Shown here one piece after another: positions 38,702 to 47,673 of a stretch of DNA of 64,000 nt. Source of the DNA: Nibribacter ruber (GTDB taxonomy: Bacteria; Bacteroidota; Bacteroidia; Cytophagales; Hymenobacteraceae); the NCBI RefSeq assembly GCF_009913235.1, contig NZ_CP047897.1, forward strand, positions 2,355,001 through 2,419,000, in the 5' to 3' direction. The position numbers and the translations under genes were made by a program. The stretch's first letter is position 1. Each line of letters opens with the position of its first letter. The notes beneath the pieces were generated by a model, which was not told where the DNA came from, made no database searches, and saw only the letters and a list, made by a program, of their open reading frames with translations.

Positions 38702-41521
38702 TTAGGATAGCAACTTCGCCTTTAGGTACTTGGCAGTGTGGTTGTCTTCTAGCTTAATCATGTCTTCTGGTGTGCCCTCAAACAGCAGGTGACCACCGTT
38801 GGTACCGCCTTCGGGACCGAGGTCAATAATCCAGTCCGCGCATTTAATGATGTCCATGTTGTGCTCAATGATGAGGACGGTGTTGCCATTTTCTACCAGG
38901 GCGTTCAGGGCGGTTAAGAGCTTGCTGATGTCATGGAAGTGCAGACCCGTGCTGGGCTCATCAAAAATGAACAGGATGTTGCCGTTATGTGGGGTGGCGC
39001 CTTTGGTTAAGAAGGATGCCAGTTTCACGCGCTGAGCCTCGCCACCCGACAAGGTATTGCTGGACTGGCCCAAGCGGATATAACCCAAGCCCACGTCTTG
39101 CAAAGGCTTCAGTTTCTCCAGAATCTTAGGCTGGTCTTCAAAGAAAATCAAGCTGTCGTCAATGGTCATGTCCAGCACCTGCGAGATGTTACGCTCACGG
39201 TAGGTGATGTCCAGAATGTCTTGCTTGAACTTCTGTCCTTCGCAGGCCTCACAGGTTAGGTAGATATCAGCCATGAACTGCATCTCAATCTTCACCTGGC
39301 CTTCGCCCTGGCAGACTTCGCAACGACCGCCTTCAATGTTGAAGGAGAAATGCGATGGTTTGAATCCGCGCGCTTTGGCCAATGGCTGGTCAGCGTACAT
39401 GGTCCTGATGGCATCGTAGGCTTTCACGTAAGTTACCGGGTTAGAGCGCGACGACTTTCCAATCGGGTTCTGGTCCACAAACTCCACGTGGGCCACGCGG
39501 TTCATATCTCCGGCCAGCTTGTCAAATTTACCGGTGGCATCTGCGTGCCCGCCCAAAGACTTGATAAGCGCAGGCGCCAGAATCTTTTTAATCAAAGTAG
39601 ACTTACCCGAGCCACTCACACCCGTCACCACCGTCATCACATTCAGCGGAAACTTCGCGCTCACGTTTTTGAGGTTGTTTTCGCGGGCACCGTGTACTTC
39701 AATGCTGTTACGCCAAGGACGGCGTTGCGCCGGAACCGGAACCTCCATACGTCCGCTCAGGTAACGACCCGTGTAGGTATCACTCTTCAGCAAGTCCTGA
39801 AACGTGCCTTGGAACATGAGATTACCTCCGCCCGAGCCTGCCTCGGGGCCTATGTCTAGAACCTGGTCTGCTACTTCCATCATGCCTTCTTCGTGCTCCA
39901 CCACAATCACGGTATTGCCCATTTCCTGCAGAGAACGCAACACGCCAATCAATTGGTCGGCATCTTTGGGGTGCAAGCCAATGCTAGGCTCATCCAAAAT
40001 ATACATAGAACCCACCAAGGCACTACCCAAAGAAGTGGCCAGGTTGATGCGCTGGCTCTCGCCACCAGATAAGGTGTTGGAAAGTCTATTCAAGGTAAGG
40101 TAGCCCAAGCCTACGCGCGTTAAGTAGCTCAAGCGGTTGGTCACTTCGGTGACTAGTCTATCTGCTATGGCTTGGTCATGTTCGCTTAGTTGTAAGCCTT
40201 CAAAAAACTCCAGCGTTTTGGTCACCGGCATCAAGACCAAGTCTGTAATGCTTTTGCCGTCTACCTTCACGTAGCCGGCATCTTTGCGCAGGCGTGAGCC
40301 TTTGCAGTCTGGACAAACCGTGCGACCGCGGTAACGGGACAACAACACGCGGTACTGAATCTTATGCGTCTGCCCTGAGATGTGCTTGAAGAAATCTGTC
40401 AGACCTCCGAAGTACTTATTACCTTTCCAGAGCAGTTCCTGCTGTTCCTCAGTAAGCTCATTGTAAGGTCTATGAATAGGGAAATCAAACCGAATGCCGT
40501 TTTTGACCAAAGGCTGTAGCCACTCGTTCTGCTTTTCGGTGCGCCAAGGTGCGATGGCTCCTTCAAAAACCGTGAGGCTTTTATCTGGGATGACCAGGTC
40601 TGGGTCAATGCCGAGGACGCTTCCCCAGCCTTCGCAGGTTTGGCAGGCGCCGTACGGGTTGTTGAAGGAGAAGAAATTGACGTTAGGCTCTTCAAACACC
40701 ATTCCGTCCAACTCAAAACGGTTGGAGAAAACGCGCGTCTCGTCACCTATGCGTACGTGGCATTCGTCATGGCCTTCATAGAACGCCGTCTGCACCGAGT
40801 CCGCCAAGCGCATCTGCAGGCTTTCGTCTTCCTCGTCCTGTTTGATGACGGTACGGTCAATGAGTACAAAGACATCGCCCTTCGGTTCTGGTTTGTCATC
40901 GCCAATGAGTTCCTCAATAAAGAAGGCCTCTCCGTTCAGCAATACCCTGGAATAGCCTTTCTGCAAGAGCAGGTCCAGTTCTTTGCTGAGTTTGCGGTCT
41001 TTGTTCTGCTGGAGCGGGGCCAGAATCATGATGCGCGTGTCGTTGGGCAGGGTCATCAGATTGTCCACCACGCTAGACACGGTATCTTTCTTCACCTCAT
41101 TGCCAGACACCGGCGAAATGGTCTTGCCAATGCGGGCGTACAACAGCTTGAGGTAATCGTAAATCTCGGTGCTTGTGCCCACGGTGGAGCGGTTGTTGCG
41201 GATGCTCACCTTCTGCTCAATGGCAATGGCTGGACTGATGCCCCTAATGTAATCCACATCGGGCTTGTCCATGCGGCCCAGGAACTGGCGGGCGTAGGAG
41301 CTCAAGCTCTCCACGTACATGCGCTGGCCTTCGGCGTAGAGGGTGTCAAACGCGAGGGAGGATTTGCCCGAGCCAGAAAGGCCCGTTACCACGATGAACT
41401 GGTTGCGCGGCAGGGCCACGCTCAGGTTCTTTAAATTATGAACGCGGGCCCGCTTGATGATGATGTTCTCACGGGCGTCTAATGCGTCTATTTCTGAGTC
41501 TTGGATGAGATCTTCTGTCAT
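38702..41521 (-). CDS. uvrA: Excinuclease ABC subunit A
   Basis: 939 residues, full-length UvrA, the damage-recognition ATPase of nucleotide excision repair. Two ABC ATPase modules: first Walker A GLSGSGKSS near 48-56, second GVSGSGKST near 635; LSGGE signatures in both (NTLSGGESQRINLA; NTLSGGEAQRVKLA); Walker B ILDEPSIGLH and IFDEPSTGLH. Zinc modules CQTCEGWG, CPDCKGS and CEVCQGEGQVKI...CEACEG. An ordinary single gene with TACCTTTG (41604-41611) as a possible -7 box. Confidence 0.98.
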   Translation of the reverse strand: MTEDLIQDSEIDALDARENIIIKRARVHNLKNLSVALPRNQFIVVTGLSGSGKSSLAFDTLYAEGQRMYVESLSSYARQFLGRMDKPDVDYIRGISPAIAIEQKVSIRNNRSTVGTSTEIYDYLKLLYARIGKTISPVSGNEVKKDTVSSVVDNLMTLPNDTRIMILAPLQQNKDRKLSKELDLLLQKGYSRVLLNGEAFFIEELIGDDKPEPKGDVFVLIDRTVIKQDEEDESLQMRLADSVQTAFYEGHDECHVRIGDETRVFSNRFELDGMVFEEPNVNFFSFNNPYGACQTCEGWGSVLGIDPDLVIPDKSLTVFEGAIAPWRTEKQNEWLQPLVKNGIRFDFPIHRPYNELTEEQQELLWKGNKYFGGLTDFFKHISGQTHKIQYRVLLSRYRGRTVCPDCKGSRLRKDAGYVKVDGKSITDLVLMPVTKTLEFFEGLQLSEHDQAIADRLVTEVTNRLSYLTRVGLGYLTLNRLSNTLSGGESQRINLATSLGSALVGSMYILDEPSIGLHPKDADQLIGVLRSLQEMGNTVIVVEHEEGMMEVADQVLDIGPEAGSGGGNLMFQGTFQDLLKSDTYTGRYLSGRMEVPVPAQRRPWRNSIEVHGARENNLKNVSAKFPLNVMTVVTGVSGSGKSTLIKKILAPALIKSLGGHADATGKFDKLAGDMNRVAHVEFVDQNPIGKSSRSNPVTYVKAYDAIRTMYADQPLAKARGFKPSHFSFNIEGGRCEVCQGEGQVKIEMQFMADIYLTCEACEGQKFKQDILDITYRERNISQVLDMTIDDSLIFFEDQPKILEKLKPLQDVGLGYIRLGQSSNTLSGGEAQRVKLASFLTKGATPHNGNILFIFDEPSTGLHFHDISKLLTALNALVENGNTVLIIEHNMDIIKCADWIIDLGPEGGTNGGHLLFEGTPEDMIKLEDNHTAKYLKAKLLS

Positions 41522-41650
41522 AAGAATTTATAGCCTCTCTAGAACATTAACCGCGGCAGAATAATTCTGTTTACCGGAATTTAAACAGCCTGAGACTAAA
41601 CCGCAAAGGTAGACATACGCATTGGTATTTAGAAGTGATGAGCTTGGATG

Positions 41651-41688
41651 CGTTTTTAGCTTGTTTCAACCAAAACAGCCCAAAAACG
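41651..41688. repeat. R38 palindromic repeat, copy 21
   Basis: 38 nt, centre AACC. It lies between divergent uvrA and bTHX genes, upstream of both. Confidence 0.9.
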
Positions 41689-41796
41689 AAAACAGAAACT
41701 TGCGCTTATTTCACAGACTTTGTAACTTTCTTACTTCCGCTCTCGGATGAGAGAACCTGTCACGTCATGTTTCACTTATAAATAAACACTACCATT

Positions 41797-41949
41797 ATGG
41801 GAAGAGGAGATCTTAAAAGCAAAAAAGGAAAGATTAGCAAAGGATCATTTGGCAACAGCCGCCCTAAAAAAGCCAAGAACGAACTGACCAAAGCCGAAAA
41901 ACTAGGCGGCAAGAAAGAAACCAAAGCTCCCGCTGCCACCGCTGAATAA
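41797..41949 (+). CDS. 30S ribosomal protein bTHX
   Basis: 50 residues starting MGRGDLKSKKGKISKGSFG, which matches the Bacteroidota bTHX family. This tiny basic protein sits in the head of the small ribosomal subunit. The conserved part ends at about residue 26; the rest (KAEKLGGKKETKAPAATAE) is a lysine/alanine tail. Start ATG 41797 and stop 41949 are followed at once by a terminator. Confidence 0.9.
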   Translation: MGRGDLKSKKGKISKGSFGNSRPKKAKNELTKAEKLGGKKETKAPAATAE

Positions 41950-41971
41950 GCGGCAATTTGATTTAACAAGA

Positions 41972-42002
41972 AAGAGCCCGATCCTTCCAAGATCGGGCTC
42001 TT
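41972..42002 (+). terminator. Terminator after the bTHX gene
   Basis: AAGAGCCCGATC, CTTCCAA loop, GATCGGGCTCTT; the T-run that follows belongs to R38 copy 22. Convergent context. Confidence 0.9.
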
Positions 42003-42003
42003 C

Positions 42004-42041
42004 TGTTTTTGGCCTTTTTTCCAGAAAATACGCTAAAAACG
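42004..42041. repeat. R38 palindromic repeat, copy 22
   Basis: 38 nt, centre CCAG. It begins 2 nt after the terminator stem and supplies its T-tract; ends 16 nt from the MFS stop. Confidence 0.9.
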
Positions 42042-42056
42042 GCATGGCCTTTTTTC

Positions 42057-43325
42057 CTAAAAACTCAATTTCCGCAATTGATCTGCCTTCCAGGCGGTGA
42101 AGCTCACAATGAGAATGGTCATGGTGCCACCAAACACCACAGACGGTACCACGCCCATCAGTTTTGCCGCCAGACCACTTTCAAAAGAGCCAATCTCATT
42201 GCTGGAGCCTACAAAAATATTGTTTACAGAAGAGACGCGGCCTTTCATGTACTCGGGCGTGAAGGTGTGAATGAGCGTGGACCGGATGATCATGGAAACG
42301 CTGTCCAGCAAACCGCTCATCATCAACAGAAAGAACGACAGCCAGAACAGGTTAGACAAGCCAAACCCAATAATGCACGCCCCAAAACCAGCCACGCACC
42401 AAAGCATTTTCTTGCCCGCGTCTTTGGTAATGGGATGGTAGGCCAAATACAGCGCCATGCCCACAGAACCAATAGCCGGCGCCGACCGCAAGGCACCCAA
42501 ACCCTGCGGCCCAATCTGGAGAATATCTGAGGCGAAGACCGGCAGCAGAATCACGGCTCCACCAAACAGCACGGCAAACATGTCTAAAGCCAGGGCGCTC
42601 AAGATGATCTGGTTGCCAAACACAAACTTGAGGCCCGTCTGCAGGCTTTCCTTGATGTTGAGTTTGGGCCCCTGGCTTTCGGGGAGAGGACGGCCGGCAA
42701 TGAACCCGTAAAACAGCAGAGACAACAGCACCAGCGCGGCATCTACGGAGAAGGCCATGGTCACACCGCCAAAGGCGTACAGCAACCCGCCAATGGCCGG
42801 CCCAGCCACTGAGGCCGCCTGCCAGGTAGTACTGCTCCAGGTAATGGCGTTGGCGTACAGGCGCTTGTCTTTCACCAGTTGAGGCATGAACGAGAACACC
42901 GCCGGCCCCATAAAGCCCCGGGCTATGCCGCTCAAGAAGATGATTCCGTAAATAGGCACCGTTCCCCATGTCCGCAGGAATTCGCCCACGCCCATGGTGT
43001 AGACCAGCAAGGCCAGTGAACAGAAAAGCAGCACGCTCAGCACGGTAATGATGATGCGCTTGCGCGGCACAATGTCGGCCACGTGCCCGGCGTACAAGGC
43101 CACCGTGATGGAGGGAATGGCCTCGGCTAAGCCTATCAGGCCCAGGGAGAAAGGGTCTTTGGTGATGTCATAGATCTGCCAGCCCACCACCACCGCCTGT
43201 ATCTGCATGGCCAGCGTAATGCAGAAACGCGCAGAGACAAACAACCTGAATTCGGGGAGCCGCAGCACCGCGTACGGGTCATGGCGCTCAGCATTGGGCA
43301 AGGGAGAAGAAGTAGACACAGGCAA
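42057..43325 (-). CDS. MFS transporter (EntS-like group)
   Basis: 422 residues with 12 likely membrane helices. Motifs typical of the MFS_3/EntS-like exporters: YAVLRLPEFRLFVSARF before helix 1, GLIGLAEAIPSITVALYAGHVADIVPRKRII (motif A region, ~70-100), GIARGFMGPAVFSFMPQLV, and SVNNIFVGSSNEIGSFESG. Substrate unknown; siderophores, macrolides or other small molecules are common for the group. Start is uncertain: no ATG is available, and TTG 43325 or GTG 43319 are the choices. A TAGCTTTG box lies just upstream (43339-43346). Confidence 0.85.
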   Translation of the reverse strand: MPVSTSSPLPNAERHDPYAVLRLPEFRLFVSARFCITLAMQIQAVVVGWQIYDITKDPFSLGLIGLAEAIPSITVALYAGHVADIVPRKRIIITVLSVLLFCSLALLVYTMGVGEFLRTWGTVPIYGIIFLSGIARGFMGPAVFSFMPQLVKDKRLYANAITWSSTTWQAASVAGPAIGGLLYAFGGVTMAFSVDAALVLLSLLFYGFIAGRPLPESQGPKLNIKESLQTGLKFVFGNQIILSALALDMFAVLFGGAVILLPVFASDILQIGPQGLGALRSAPAIGSVGMALYLAYHPITKDAGKKMLWCVAGFGACIIGFGLSNLFWLSFFLLMMSGLLDSVSMIIRSTLIHTFTPEYMKGRVSSVNNIFVGSSNEIGSFESGLAAKLMGVVPSVVFGGTMTILIVSFTAWKADQLRKLSF

Positions 43326-43338
43326 ATAGGTTAGAGTG

Positions 43339-43346
43339 CAAAGCTA
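43339..43346 (-). promoter_or_regulatory. Probable -7 box of the MFS gene
   Basis: Minus strand TAGCTTTG, 13 nt before the TTG start; no -33 TTG found. Gives a very short leader. Confidence 0.4.
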
Positions 43347-43496
43347 CTGGTTTTTGAGGCGACTGGTTTTAATTTACCGCCCAAGGAACCAATAAATAAT
43401 ATAGGTGTTTGCTATATACCGCTTGCTAATATTTTTTGAGCCGAAGCAAGAGATTGCCTGTTTTGTTAGTAAGTTTACCCCCTATTCCTTTCGCCT

Positions 43497-43931
43497 ATGT
43501 CTCCAACGTTTTTAGATGCCATTGCCTTGACGCACCGCCCAGACATGGACGTGTTGTTTTTGCGTTGGCCCCAGCCGGTCTATGCTTTCACTCCGCGGGA
43601 AGTCTACACGCAGGTATTGGAGCTTGCCCAGGAGACCAAGGTCCGCTACTGGCTTTTTGACATCAGAAGCCGGGGCCCGCTTTCTCTGGAAGACGCCCAA
43701 TGGGTGAAAGAGGTCTTCTACCCTACTTTGCACGAGCAGATAAACCGGCACATTTACGTGGCCTACCTGCTTACCCCGGGCCACGCCGAAGACCCGACCA
43801 CCGTAGCCCACGCCGAAGAACTTAGACAGCAGGAATGGTTTGGCCAGACGGCCTCCTTTGAAGGATTCACCTCAGAGACAGACGCCATGCTCTGGTTGAA
43901 GAAATGCCAGCTGCAAGAAGTACTAACTTAA
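43497..43931 (+). CDS. Hypothetical protein
   Basis: 144 residues, soluble, no signal peptide. It reads as alternating strands and helices: MDVLFLRWPQPVYAF, VRYWLFDIRSRGPLSLEDAQWV, HIYVAYLLTPGHAEDP, and TSETDAMLWLKKCQLQ. The order is like a SpoIIAA/STAS-type or similar small alpha/beta domain, seen in many Bacteroidota as unannotated proteins; I cannot name a family. Single gene ended by the 28-bp hairpin 43941-44000. Confidence 0.72.
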   Translation: MSPTFLDAIALTHRPDMDVLFLRWPQPVYAFTPREVYTQVLELAQETKVRYWLFDIRSRGPLSLEDAQWVKEVFYPTLHEQINRHIYVAYLLTPGHAEDPTTVAHAEELRQQEWFGQTASFEGFTSETDAMLWLKKCQLQEVLT

Positions 43932-43940
43932 GCCTTTCCC

Positions 43941-44000
43941 ACGCATCATAAAAAGAAGAGGCCCTCTGGTTGCAGAGGGCCTCTTCTTTTTATGATGCGT
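43941..44000. terminator. Perfect 28-bp-stem bidirectional terminator
   Basis: ACGCATCATAAAAAGAAGAG GCCCTCTG (left arm, 43941-43968), loop GTTG, exact inverse to 44000. An A-run and a T-run occur inside the stem on either side of the GC-rich part. Convergent genes. Confidence 0.92.
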
Positions 44001-44010
44001 TTTGCCTCTC

Positions 44011-44048
44011 CGTTTTTGGCCTGTTTTCACCAAAACAAGCCAAAAACG
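44011..44048. repeat. R38 palindromic repeat, copy 23 (extended)
   Basis: 38 nt, centre CACC, extended by GCCTCTC/GAGAGGC to 52 nt (44004-44055). Sits between the hairpin 43941-44000 and the POT stop. Confidence 0.93.
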
Positions 44049-44060
44049 GAGAGGCTGGAT

Positions 44061-45716
44061 TTATGCCTCGTCCCCGGTGGGGTTTTCCATGATCTGACGC
44101 AGCCATTTGAGCATGAACAACAGCACGGCGGCGGCGGTCACCGTCACGGCAAAGTTCACCCAGAAGAAATACTGCTTGTCATCATACGTATCCCAGAGGC
44201 TGGCCAAAATACCAGAGAGCTTGTTGCCAATAGACGTGGCCATAAACCAACCGCCCATCAACAAGGCCGTCAGGCGCGGCGGGCTCACCTTTGACACCAA
44301 AGACAAGCCCATGGGACTGAGACAGAGTTCACCAATGGTCACCACAAAATAGGTACCCACCAGCCACATGCTGCTCACCTTGTCCTGGCCGTTATCTCCG
44401 GCCCAGACGGCGCCTACCATCACCAGCGTAGACAAACCGGTAATGAACAAGCCCCAGGCCATCTTGGCCGGCGTGCTGGGCTCTTTGCCCCTTCGGCGCA
44501 TGAAGCCCCAGAAAGACACTACCAGCGGCGTTAAGATGATCACGAAGAACGGGTTGATGGACTGGAAGAGCTCCGTGGATATCAAGGATAGCGGTTTGCC
44601 CTCAGAGGGCCATTCTTCCCTGGCCAGGTTGTTCACATAGGGCTCCATGCCTTCCTTGGTCACCACCTTGCCCGCAGCGTCTGTGCGGGTTCTAAAGGCG
44701 TTGTCAAAGTCTGGCACCGTTTTAATGGAGGCGTCAATGCTCTGCACCATGCCCAGGTTGGCCGCCGGTTTCTCTAAAGGCGCCGGCATGCTTCTATCCG
44801 TGTAATACTCGGCCCAGATGGTGAGCGCGGTTCCGTTTTGCTTGAACACGGCCCAGAACACAATCACCACCGCAAAGATGGAAAGCAAGGCAGCAATAGG
44901 ACGCTTGTCTTCCTTAGAGGCGCGGGCCCACAAGCTCACGTAAAACAAGATGATAGGAATGGACCCGAAGATGAACGCATCTGTAGAGTCTGACCCAAAC
45001 ACGCTCCCCGGTATCAAAACCCAGCTCAAGATACCCACAATGGCCGCCGGAAAAATAACCGTGCCCACAATCTTAAGCAGGGACATGTCATGCGGCTGCG
45101 CCGGCTTTCTAATGTCTGCGTGCTGGTGCGTACTGTTGCCCACCCAGAAGATGATCAGGCCAATGAACATACCAATACCGGCCGCCACAAACGCGAAGCT
45201 CCAGCCATAGGTATTGCGCAGGTAGGCCGCCACAAAGTTGCAGATGAACGCGCCCACGTTAATGCCCATGTAGAAGATGTTGTAGCCGGCGTCTTTCTGC
45301 GGCAGGTACTGCTTCTCTGAGTATAAATTGCCCAACAAAGTGGAAATGTTCGCTTTAAAGAACCCGTTGCCAATGACAATGAGTGCCAGCGACAGGTAGA
45401 AGAAAGAATCGCCGGGAAGGCCCAGGCCGCAGTAACCCAAGCCCATGAGCAAGCCGCCCAGCGTAATGGAAAGGCGGTAGCCCAGCAATCTGTCTGCCAG
45501 CAAGCCCCCAATGAACGGCGTTAGGAACACCAGCGCAATGAAGGTGCCGTAAATGTCTGAGGCCTGGTCTTTGGGCATTCCCATACCGCCGCTCTGGGCG
45601 TCTGTCATGTACAGGAAGAAGATACCAATCATGAGGTAATAGCCGAAGCGTTCCCACATTTCTGCCAGGAAAAGGAAGTACAGCCCCTTGGGGTGTTTAG
45701 CCGTGGATTGAGACAT
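44061..45716 (-). CDS. POT family proton-dependent oligopeptide transporter
   Basis: 551 residues from ATG 45716 (MSQSTAKHPKGLYFLFLAEMWERFGYY). The first-helix motif EMWERFGYYLMIG is the ExxERFxYY-type proton-coupling site of POT/PTR transporters. GGLLADRLLGYR follows helix 2, and GNGFFKANISTLLGNLY plus NIFYMGINVGAFI are the second POT signature. There are about 14 helices, with a large periplasmic loop (~320-400) as in other Bacteroidota members. Imports di- and tripeptides. Monocistronic. Confidence 0.92.
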   Translation of the reverse strand: MSQSTAKHPKGLYFLFLAEMWERFGYYLMIGIFFLYMTDAQSGGMGMPKDQASDIYGTFIALVFLTPFIGGLLADRLLGYRLSITLGGLLMGLGYCGLGLPGDSFFYLSLALIVIGNGFFKANISTLLGNLYSEKQYLPQKDAGYNIFYMGINVGAFICNFVAAYLRNTYGWSFAFVAAGIGMFIGLIIFWVGNSTHQHADIRKPAQPHDMSLLKIVGTVIFPAAIVGILSWVLIPGSVFGSDSTDAFIFGSIPIILFYVSLWARASKEDKRPIAALLSIFAVVIVFWAVFKQNGTALTIWAEYYTDRSMPAPLEKPAANLGMVQSIDASIKTVPDFDNAFRTRTDAAGKVVTKEGMEPYVNNLAREEWPSEGKPLSLISTELFQSINPFFVIILTPLVVSFWGFMRRRGKEPSTPAKMAWGLFITGLSTLVMVGAVWAGDNGQDKVSSMWLVGTYFVVTIGELCLSPMGLSLVSKVSPPRLTALLMGGWFMATSIGNKLSGILASLWDTYDDKQYFFWVNFAVTVTAAAVLLFMLKWLRQIMENPTGDEA

Positions 45717-45796
45717 GCTGTGTTGTTTGCTGTGGAATAAGCTTTGAAAATAGGTATTTCTACGCACCTAGCCAACTACCCCAATGCCCAAGCCGC

Positions 45797-45834
45797 CGTT
45801 TTTGACCTGATTTCCAGAAAACAAGCAAAAAACG
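45797..45834. repeat. R38 palindromic repeat, copy 24
   Basis: 38 nt, centre CCAG, with arm changes TGACCTG / CAAGCAA unpaired. Divergent context (POT and truncated haemoglobin). Confidence 0.87.
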
Positions 45835-45921
45835 AGGCAAGGTGATGAAAGTCATTTCAGGGACGGGCACGTTTCAGTAACCTTGCATTGTTGTAGAGGC
45901 AGAGAAGATTTTCAGAAGACA

Positions 45922-46317
45922 ATGACCGCGTTCCCCAAACCAGACATCACCACAGAAGAAGACATCAAACACCTGGTGGATACTTTCTATGACCACGTTA
46001 ACCTGGACGAGTTGCTGGGACCCGTCTTCAATGACTTCGCCCAGGTAGACTGGGACCATCACCTGCCCACCATGTACAAATTCTGGAGCACCGTCTTGTT
46101 CGGGTCCATGGCGTACAAGGGGCAGCCGTTTCCCAAGCACCTGGCCATGCCCATTGAACGCCCCCATTTCACCCGCTGGATTCATTTGTTTACCCAGACC
46201 GTAGATGAACTCTTCTCAGGCGAGATGGCAGACCAGGCCAAACAAAAGGCAGCCAGCATTGCTAACATCTTTCAGATGAAGATGGGGCTTTTTTCATCGC
46301 CGCTGGTAAAACCGTAA
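45922..46317 (+). CDS. Group III truncated haemoglobin
   Basis: 131 residues from ATG 45922. Truncated 2-over-2 globin: DIKHLVDTFYDHVNLDELLGPVFND at the N-terminus, MYKFWSTVLFG (helix E region), and the proximal haem-binding His in MPIERPHFTRWIHLFTQTVDELF, with Trp after it. Group III globins bind O2 or NO; proposed roles are NO detoxification or ligand sensing. A start 13 codons upstream is possible but not conserved-looking. Confidence 0.85.
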   Translation: MTAFPKPDITTEEDIKHLVDTFYDHVNLDELLGPVFNDFAQVDWDHHLPTMYKFWSTVLFGSMAYKGQPFPKHLAMPIERPHFTRWIHLFTQTVDELFSGEMADQAKQKAASIANIFQMKMGLFSSPLVKP

Positions 46318-46505
46318 GGGTTCGTTGGTCGTTATTCGAGATTGTTGATTGTCAATTGTTGATTGTTAGGAAAGTGAGTGATTCAGGTTTGCTGCTGCCT
46401 AAACTAATAAAGTAGATCACAGCCAAAGCTTTTGTTTACTGTTGGCTGTTCACTTTTTACTGCTTCCTGATTACTGTTTGTTGTATTTGCTTAATTTTCA
46501 TAGAG

Positions 46506-46540
46506 ACGCCTGACGGAGATTTTTTTTCTGTCAGGCGTTT
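46506..46540. terminator. Hairpin upstream of arsR
   Basis: ACGCCTGAC, then GGAGATTTTTTTTCT, then GTCAGGCGT. The T-run is in the loop, not after the stem. It may end the globin transcript; its role is not certain. Confidence 0.65.
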
Positions 46541-46555
46541 CAATTTCTAAAACCA

Positions 46556-46571
46556 ATCGTATATTTACGAT
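46556..46571 (+). promoter_or_regulatory. Probable ArsR operator overlapping the arsR promoter
   Basis: ATCGTA-TATT-TACGAT, a perfect inverted repeat 17 nt before the arsR start. TATATTTA inside it is one base from a TAnnTTTG -7 box, so a bound repressor would block the promoter. Confidence 0.65.
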
Positions 46572-46588
46572 ATAAAATAAGCAGACCC

Positions 46589-46921
46589 ATGGCCTATCAC
46601 AAAAAAGAAGCCTTTGACCAGGAGAGCGTAGAGCTGGCCAACATTGCCAAGGCGCTCAGCCATCCGGCCCGCATTGCCATCCTTCGGCTGCTGGCCCAGC
46701 GCAAAAGCTGCATCTGCGGTGATCTGGTCGTTGAACTACCCTTAAGCCAGAGCACCGTCTCGCAGCACTTGAAAGAGTTGAAACAGGCCGGCTTGATTAA
46801 GGGAGACATTGACGGCCCTAGGGTCTGCTACTGCCTCAACGGCCCCCAATGGCAAGTGGCCCGCGCGTTTTTTGAGAAGTTCTTTACTGATGTAGATGCT
46901 TGTACCCCAAACTGTTGCTAA
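46589..46921 (+). CDS. arsR: ArsR family metalloregulator
   Basis: 110 residues. Winged-helix repressor: NIAKALSHPARIAILRLLAQRKSCICGDLVVELPLSQSTVSQHLKELKQAG, with a Cys pair in SCICGD (metal/metalloid site of the ELCVCDL type) and a Cys-rich tail CTPNCC that could add ligands. It would release DNA on binding As(III). The first gene of the arsenic cluster, 1 nt before arsI; operator at 46556-46571. Confidence 0.9.
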   Translation: MAYHKKEAFDQESVELANIAKALSHPARIAILRLLAQRKSCICGDLVVELPLSQSTVSQHLKELKQAGLIKGDIDGPRVCYCLNGPQWQVARAFFEKFFTDVDACTPNCC

Positions 46922-46922
46922 C

Positions 46923-47483
46923 ATGAACACTACCGCCGTTTTCCCCAGAATGCACGTGAGCTATTACGTGTCTGATATCACAAAAACCGTGGCCTTTTAT
47001 AATGCCTTCTTCGGGCAGGAGCCGGCCAAACAAAAGCCCGACTACGCCAAGTATGTGCTAGATTCTCCAAGCCTGATCATCTCCTTCGTGCAGAACCCAG
47101 AGCGCGTGCAGGCAAACTTCGGGCATCTGGGCTTTCAGGTGGAGACCGTAGACCAACTGCACCAGCGCCTGGAGGCTATTAAGGCCAACGGCTTGCCCAT
47201 CCTGGAAGAAATTGGCACCAACTGCTGCTATGCCATGCAAGACAAATTCTGGGTAACAGACCCAGACGGCGTACAGTGGGAGGTCTACTACTTTCACGCA
47301 GACGCCGAGTTCAACGACCCGCATTACCAAACCCAGGAGGCCAGCGCCTGCTGCATGCCGCCGGCCCAGGCAGACATTTCCTTCGCGGCAGAAGAGCCCG
47401 CCAAGCCGTTTGTCTCCCTTTCCTCCCTAGGCATTAGCGCCCAGGAAGGCGAAACCTGCACGCCCGGCAGTGGCTGCTGCTAG
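46923..47483 (+). CDS. arsI: ArsI/CadI-type VOC protein (C-As lyase candidate)
   Basis: 186 residues from ATG 46923, immediately after arsR. One VOC (glyoxalase-fold) domain, residues ~10-125, with metal ligands His11, His68 and Glu120. The vicinal pair Cys101-Cys102 (TNCCYAMQDKFW) corresponds to the arsenical-binding Cys pair of ArsI, the iron-dependent lyase that removes methyl or aryl groups from trivalent organoarsenicals. CadI is the close look-alike. The C-terminal tail has two more Cys clusters (SACCMPP and the final GSGCC), perhaps for metal binding. Confidence 0.75.
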   Translation: MNTTAVFPRMHVSYYVSDITKTVAFYNAFFGQEPAKQKPDYAKYVLDSPSLIISFVQNPERVQANFGHLGFQVETVDQLHQRLEAIKANGLPILEEIGTNCCYAMQDKFWVTDPDGVQWEVYYFHADAEFNDPHYQTQEASACCMPPAQADISFAAEEPAKPFVSLSSLGISAQEGETCTPGSGCC

Positions 47484-47580
47484 GTTTAATGAGTGATTGA
47501 ATGAATGGGAGATGCGGTGTTTACGCGTACTTGTGCTCCATGCAGACGTGGTTCCTTCTTATCCCAGATTCCTCAATTAC

Positions 47581-47616
47581 CGTTTTGGGCTGTTTTCTGG
47601 AAAACAGCCCAAAACG
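47581..47616. repeat. R38 palindromic repeat, copy 25
   Basis: 36 nt (one T and one A fewer per arm), perfect palindrome with arms GGGCTG/CAGCCC and centre CTGG, flanked by AATTAC/GTTAATT. It is within the arsenic cluster, between arsI and the phosphoesterase gene. Confidence 0.92.
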
Positions 47617-47673
47617 GTTAATTCGCTTCCTATTTGCATTGCTTTATCGGCTTTGCTCCTGAAAAAATAAGAT

